Below are positions 58,324 to 64,000 of a stretch of 64,000 nt of DNA, in pieces. Made by a program: the position numbers and the translations under genes. This stretch comes from Epiperipatus broadwayi (lineage: Eukaryota > Onychophora > Udeonychophora > Euonychophora > Peripatidae): positions 9,661,154 to 9,725,153 of the forward strand of contig JAQFVV010012395.1 of NCBI GenBank assembly GCA_028023455.1. Reading direction: 5' to 3'. The notes below the pieces were generated by a model. It was not told where the DNA came from and did no database searches. It saw only the letters and a program-made list of their open reading frames with translations. Each line of letters opens with the position of its first letter. The stretch's first letter is position 1.

Positions 58324-59679
58324 TGTTTCTTAATGAAAGCAAATTAAAAATAAGGCTGGGGAGTAATAAAAGGAATTGCAAGTTGTGCCATGGGCAATTT
58401 CTGTTAATGACCCTTGTCATTGGAATTCCAAGAAGTGGCCAATTTAGTATTTTCAGACAATGGAAGCTAAAAGCATTCCTGAGATATGGTCATCAGCATA
58501 TGGATAGATAATAAAAACAGTGAGGTGAAAGAGAGTTAAAAGAAAAGAACTATATATTTTTTTTTGATTTTGTAGTGATTCGGAAAAGTGATGGTCACAG
58601 AGAAAGAAGCGTGGAAAGTAAATTTTCATGAACTCATTTGATTCATCAATAAAAACTAATAAGAATGTTTTCCATCAAGATGCTGGGGTAAAAGAATCAT
58701 ATGGATTCATTAAACCAGCCCAGTGGACAGCTATTTTGTGACCTGCCTGACCTTTATCTATGGAGATTTTTGCCGTCTATTTCAAGCAAGTGAAATGATA
58801 ACAGAACTCCAAACAGCAAGAACTTTCATTCAATCAATTTTAGAATCATCTACTAATCTCTAGGATGGACTATCTTATGTGAAAATGTTATGGAATCTTT
58901 CATCATCTTCCAGACCAACAATTATTACTAGGATAATCTCCATTGTAATACTGTAAACTTACAAATCATCAGCCTTAAACACATGAATGTTCACTCTCAA
59001 ATGAGGTAACTTTGACTTTCTCTATATATATTAAGTGAACAAACATATAATAATAAATTAAGAAATATGTGCTTTGTTCCAACTTAAAGAATTTTAGAAA
59101 ATAGATTAAATTGTTTTATAAATACAACTCTGCCACATAGTTGCACTCTTTCATGAATGTGTATACTGATATTATAAATATGTATCGGAATGACTGGGAC
59201 ATATGATTAAGTTATTGGTATATACATGTATAAATAAATATTAGAATTTTAAGCTATAACTTGTGTATTTATTTGAATTATGAGATTTTTATAATTTCAG
59301 GGTTATTATTTATAAAAGCTTACTGAATAATAAAAGCTTACTGGTATTCATTACCGTATATCTCTAAAAGAAATAAAATAATAAGATTTGTAGGGATAAA
59401 TGACGTTTCTTTGTAAGATAATCTCAGCTTCATTCTCCCGATAGACATTGTCTCAGACCTTGAGACTGAGCTAGTCTGGATAAGGTACCCAAAGAAGGTC
59501 CACTGGCACCTCTTCTTTTGTTTTTGAGAGGTATAATTCTTATTAATTAGTAAGATTGGTGCTTGAGATAGGACTTGTTCCATGCTCATAAATATACCTA
59601 CTTAAAGCTTGGGTAATAACCTGTTCTCATTAAATTCTTAGAATAGGATCATGGGTAGACTGTTAAAATATATATCAAT
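58324..59679. other. Unassigned DNA
   Basis: No conserved frame is found. The minus-strand open stretch 59589-59338 (83 codons) has no motif that I recognise. Around 58560-58900 the composition is slightly less AT-rich, but no family could be named. Confidence 0.5.
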
Positions 59680-60370
59680 GGTGCCAAATAGACACACATA
59701 AATTTTAATCATTTATCTTATTATTGTATGAAAATTCAATAGGTTCAGAAATTATTATGCCATGTGTATGTAATATATATTAATGTGTGTCAAATAGACA
59801 CATATGTACATGTTAATCATTTATTGTATTTTTATGAAACTTAAATATTTATAATTATTTTATGACAAGTCAAATATGTTCAGAAATTACTATGCCAGAT
59901 GTCTGTGTGTATATATAAATACCAATGCAAGTAACATAGACACTTTCGTGTAAATTTTAATCATTTTTATTAAAGTTATTTTTATGACAATTCAAATATG
60001 TTCAGAAAGTATTACCACATGTCCGTATGCTGAATGTATTTTAAGTGAACCTATTGAAACATATATGTAGACCACAATATAATAACTTGAATTTTATATA
60101 TTAATTATGTAAATTGCAATGTGATAGTTTTTATTGTATGTTAATCAACATCAAAACCTTATATATGTGTAGTCTTATTCTACGGACCTTAACTTCATTT
60201 ATTTTTTTTGTTATTAATAAACTTATATTCAATTGTTAAAATTATTCCAGTGAACTTAATCATAAATGGTTTTTAGAATATTATACTTGCATCATCTCTT
60301 GATCATAGTAACAATAATAGAGCTTATGTTCTCTGAGTTAGACCCATGCATAATGGTCTAGTATATAAAA
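59680..60370. repeat. Diverged copy of inverted-repeat arm material
   Basis: Three irregular tandem units start at CAAATAGACACACAT (59684), CAAATAGACACATAT (59791) and AACATAGACACTTTC (59933). Each leads through TTAATCATTT and TTCAGAAA(T/G)TA. The last part, AATAAACTTATATTCAATTG to AATAGAGCTTATGTT and CATAATGG, matches the right arm of the 7.5-kb inverted repeat near 30085-30190, in the same orientation. Confidence 0.65.
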
Positions 60371-61848
60371 AAAGCCTGGGGAAAAAACCCTGTATAAGTC
60401 AAAACTGTCCACTCACTCAACAAGACAAAATTTGAGCAAAAGTACCTTGAATCTGATCATGCTAAAAATACACAGGACTTGAGCAATCCTGAATTCTAAC
60501 CCATTTGCCTATTCTTTGGGTCTCTGACCCCATGAACACCAGTCCTTATGACACAACATAATTATTTAATTTCAGGCCTGGAAACATAGCAGTAGATCAT
60601 GAGATCAGACTGATGATGATGATCCAGACAAGAATAGCCTCAGAATAACATTTATTACAGTTATTTTATTTAATTATAATTATCAATTAAAAGAAAATAA
60701 TTCAGAAACCAGGATTTACATATTACATAAATTTAATAAAATATTAGAATATATATATATTACACAAAGAAATTTCATGCTTGGTATAATGTTAACTATT
60801 TACAAAATTCCGGGAATTGTTTTATATAATCCCCTTTATGTTAATTATTCAGTGGACATAATTTTTACTGAATGAGTTGTAACTTGTGCTGAGTTGAACA
60901 TGACAATTTACAAATATTTATTAACATAATGTTGTGGATGCATAAAACAATCTACAAGATTGGAACAGATTTGGATTACAGAATGATGCTTGATAATTTA
61001 GCATTAATCATTTTGACAAATAAATGTAAATATACAGTCTCGATCATTTATTTACAATCTAAAATTATTATATATGTTTGACAGGCATTCTTTGGAAATA
61101 GCATCTTTAGAATAAGTATACAAGAAACAATGTGTTATATTGACAGGGAGAGGTAAGGTATATAAACATTAATCTATGAGAATTGATTAGTATTTTAAAA
61201 GAAGGCAGTTTAAAAACAGCATACTGACTAATTAGCATGTTGGCATATTTCATGCATGAGTCATTATTTCCAACATCTCATTGCAACTAATGAAAGATCA
61301 ACTAGCATGTGATTAGAGAAATACAGATCTTATGGTAGTTTGAATACTTCATCATTTGAACACATTTGAGAATGAATCAGGGTTGGTTTGTCTGCACATT
61401 TTGGTGGAATGATACCAAATGGATAGGTTGGGTTCGAATGCCTGGAGTCAGCTGTATGGAATTCCACAGCACAATCAAAATCCCATCCCTCGTGTTCCAC
61501 AGACCGTAGAATATATTTCTGATTACAAATGATTTAGAGAAAGTAGAACAGGGAGCTTTGGAAGTCCCCAATAACAAAGCAATTAAAAACTATACCATAA
61601 GAGAAAAAAAGCTATGCCAGCAGCATTATCCCTAAGTGATAAAATTAATACATTATATTCTAAAGCCTGTAAATGGTTTGACCTCTATGCAATGATATGT
61701 CTAAATAAAGAATCATTCATCAAATTATAGTAGATAATAATTCTTTTAACTATTAATGGTAAACTAATAAAATTATTTTTAAATCTGATTCCCACCAACA
61801 CCTTTAGTAACAGAACTAACCCTCTGGCAAATGATAAGATGAGATGAT
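60371..61848. other. AT-rich DNA, nothing firmly assigned
   Basis: No coding similarity is found. GGGTTCGAATGCC near 61430 resembles a B-box, but no A-box or repeat partner is seen. ATTATATATATTA-type runs are present near 60750. Confidence 0.5.
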
Positions 61849-63046
61849 AACAATATTAAGCTTAAACTCCCTCATACTCCCCAAGATCATATATTATCTT
61901 GCGGGTTTTAAACCAACAGAAGCTTTCATTAAAAAAGTAGAATCCCATTGTCTGCGACTCTGTAGAGGTGGGCGCAAATCATTTATCAGTCTGCGCACCC
62001 TTCAAAAGCCAAGAGATATGAATGGACTGGGACTGCATTCAATAAAGGTATTCGTAATACAGAGAACTTACAATATGATCCATAAACTTTATTCTGATTG
62101 CAGGACCTTCCAATGCCCGCTTCCCAAAGAGCAAGTGCTTCCCACTGATAGACCGCCCCTCAGAGGTTCACTCCCATCTGGCTACAAATGCAGATATCAT
62201 ACATTTTTACCACATAGTACCTTCCGCGACCATGTTCAATTCAAAAATAACCTATTGGGAAGCCTTCAACCTATCCAACTCAAATACCCAGAAGGCACAC
62301 ACTTACCTCCCCATCAACATAAACAAACTACGCAAACTAGCCCGTAGATTGAAACTAGCACCTAAACACACAGACTTTCTGCTCAAAATTAACCTTGGTA
62401 GCCTCTCCACTGCTACATTTCTTAATAGAAGAGGCTTCCGATCGGAGATCCCATATGTTGTCTCTGTCTTTCCAGCCCAGAAGATATGGACCATATCCTT
62501 CGCCTTTGTCCGGTCTGGCAGGGACTAAGACAAAACTTCCAGAAATACATTGATAATAATGGTCCAGATCTAACATCTCTTGAAGGGGTTTTAAATAGAG
62601 GCATTTTCGCTGAAATCAGGCTCGCCACCTACATAAACTTTGCCATCTGGTTGACCAGATGCAAGGTGATCTTTCAAAAATTACCGCTTAACGAAATCAT
62701 TAACTGCTTTCTCAGCATAATCAAAAATATCCAAGAAACAGACAAGAGAGAGGCCGATCCATACCTGGCCATATTAACATGGCAATTCACAACTGGTCTA
62801 AACAGCACCTCTCCAACCAACCCTTAAATAATTTATATGAAAATAAAGGTATTTTGTTATAGACTAGATGATTAATATTCACCGTGCATCCACAGGTTAT
62901 ATTCTACTGACTTTTGAATCATTTCTTCTCTGTATATACCACCCTGTAACATCGACTAGATACTTCTTGTTATTTTTTTTAATTTTGTAACTCACTTATA
63001 GGTCAAATAAAATTATCTTGAAAGAGAGAGAGAGAACAATATTAAG
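61849..63046 (+). mobile_element. 5'-truncated L1/Tx1-like LINE with 12-bp TSD
   Basis: The element, 61861-63034, is flanked by AACAATATTAAG (61849-61860 and 63035-63046). It begins in the ORF2 thumb (KIIYYLAGFKPTEAFIKKVE) and is homologous to YYLP...FIKKINR of the 41.5-kb element. It then shifts frame at TTCAAAAATAACC (62240-62252) into ITYWEAFNL and RKLARRLKLAPKHTDFLLKI, and shifts again near 62450. The CX2CX8HX4C motif follows (Cys codons at 62456 and 62465, His in DMDHILRLC), then FQKYIDNNG to the stop at 62827. The 3' UTR ends CAAATAAAATTATCTTG and a short GA repeat instead of poly(A). It is a related but distinct subfamily. Confidence 0.9.
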
Positions 63047-64000
63047 GTTCACGATCTTTTAAATGACAATTTAGAAATAAATTCAAATAATAAAGTAACA
63101 GTATGCATCCACAATAAAATATTTTAGATAAAAAAACATGAATAAAATATTTAAATATAAAAACCAACCTAGTGAGTGATTTCTTTTAAAATGAATAAGA
63201 CTTTACTAATAAATTTTACATAAAGCCCCTGCTTCTTTTCCCATTAAACAAATAAAATAACCCCTTATTAAACTTGTTAGGTTGAATGATATTGGCATAT
63301 TAATTAAAGAGAATAAATTGTTTACATACATAAAGCGAATAAGTTAAAATATATGTAATGGAGCCGCACAAATTTATATACAAGAATTTAAGCATGAAAG
63401 GTAAGTTAAAAATACACTAACATAGTAGGGATTACAGAGAGAGAGTTCAAGAGCAAAATTAGCAGGAATTATACACTAATACATTAAGGAAATCATAGTT
63501 TCATTACATATCAAATAAATTTAAAGCAGCTCTTCATTAAGTGAGGTTACCTTAGGAAAGCACAGCATAGCAGGCGGCAGTCAGGGATGACACTCAGGTA
63601 GTCATCTAGAATGTTTGGTCCTCCAAACAGGTAGCAGGCAGACAGTCTCTGAGAAATAGAGAGAAAGCACTGGATTCCCTCTACTCAAAGTTCATAGTGC
63701 CCAACTTCTGTTAACTTATTTAATGATCTCTAAAACCACTTTCTTGAATAACTTGCTTTGAAATTTTTCTTACTGACTGACTTCTTTTGTTCTATGGGCT
63801 CTTTTATACATTTTTTAAAATCCCCCCCAAGAATGCAATTTCACTTGTCCACAGCTATTTCTGTAATCTAATTAGTAAAATTTTTAATTAGTAAAAAATG
63901 TTTAAAGATAAGGTTCGAAATACTTTTTAAGATATTTTAGATTTTGTATAGATTTACTAAAAATTAGCAAAAGGATTCATTATAGTTTTAATTAAAATTT
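63047..64000. other. AT-rich DNA, nothing recognised
   Basis: A less AT-rich block lies at 63545-63720 (CAGCATAGCAGGCGGCAGTC and following). C8 lies near 63823-63830. No reading frame or repeat partner is seen in this window. Confidence 0.5.

Noticed and set aside
61377-61577. Another tRNA-like SINE based on GGGTTCGAATGCC
   Set aside because: Only a B-box-like word is present; no A-box, repeat partner or target duplication could be seen.
62303-62628. Minus-strand reading frames in the 62-kb LINE
   Set aside because: They are antisense shadows; the plus strand carries the conserved WEA and CX2CX8HX4C segments.

Overview
The window is strongly AT-rich eukaryotic DNA, roughly three quarters A+T by eye, and looks like intergenic or intronic sequence from an animal, most likely an invertebrate. 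The reasons are animal-type non-LTR retrotransposons of three clades (RTE-like, Jockey-like, L1/Tx1-like), tRNA-derived SINEs, hAT and Tc1/mariner-type DNA elements, a Gag-like LTR-retrotransposon remnant, and abundant TA, TG and TTA microsatellites. I could not place the species. I found no convincing host protein-coding exon, no rRNA, no real tRNA gene and no CRISPR array. Nearly every recognisable feature is a mobile element or a repeat.

Layout. 1-4.4 kb: a broken L1/Tx1-like LINE on the minus strand, a perfect (TTA)n tract of about 425 bp, two 3' tails of another LINE family, and a minus-strand RTE-like element carrying a hAT-type insertion with an 8-bp target duplication. 4.8-8.7 kb: a degenerate RTE-like element on the plus strand, itself hit by a foldback repeat and a mariner-like element. 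9-16 kb: tRNA-like SINEs, an RTE-like copy whose reverse-transcriptase core is deleted, and foldback repeats. 16-23 kb: mostly unassignable AT-rich DNA. 23.4-30.9 kb: one huge inverted repeat with arms of about 2.6 kb. 34.3-36.2 kb: a head-to-head array of near-identical 399-bp units carrying a conserved 64-codon reading frame. 37.4 kb: a small MITE.

40.1-46.1 kb is the best preserved locus. A nearly intact L1/Tx1-like LINE, with an ORF1 remainder, a complete endonuclease plus reverse transcriptase ORF2, and a C-terminal CCHC tail in the next frame, sits inside a decayed Jockey-like LINE. The insertion is flanked by a 9-bp target duplication. Two further relatives of this LINE lie at 52.2-54.5 kb (decayed) and 61.9-63.0 kb (5'-truncated, 12-bp target duplication). 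55.2-58.3 kb holds a Tigger/pogo-like TIR element and a Gag-like pseudogene followed by a possible LTR.

The parts relate as a transposon ecosystem. LINEs supply endonuclease and reverse transcriptase, and short tRNA-derived SINEs with A or T tails and 9-13 bp target duplications are the kind of element such enzymes mobilise. TIR elements without transposase depend on proteins encoded elsewhere. The most unusual items are the 399-bp palindromic array, the 7.5-kb inverted repeat, the minimal class-II-tRNA SINE, and a frame break at the same homologous A-run in two separate LINE copies.
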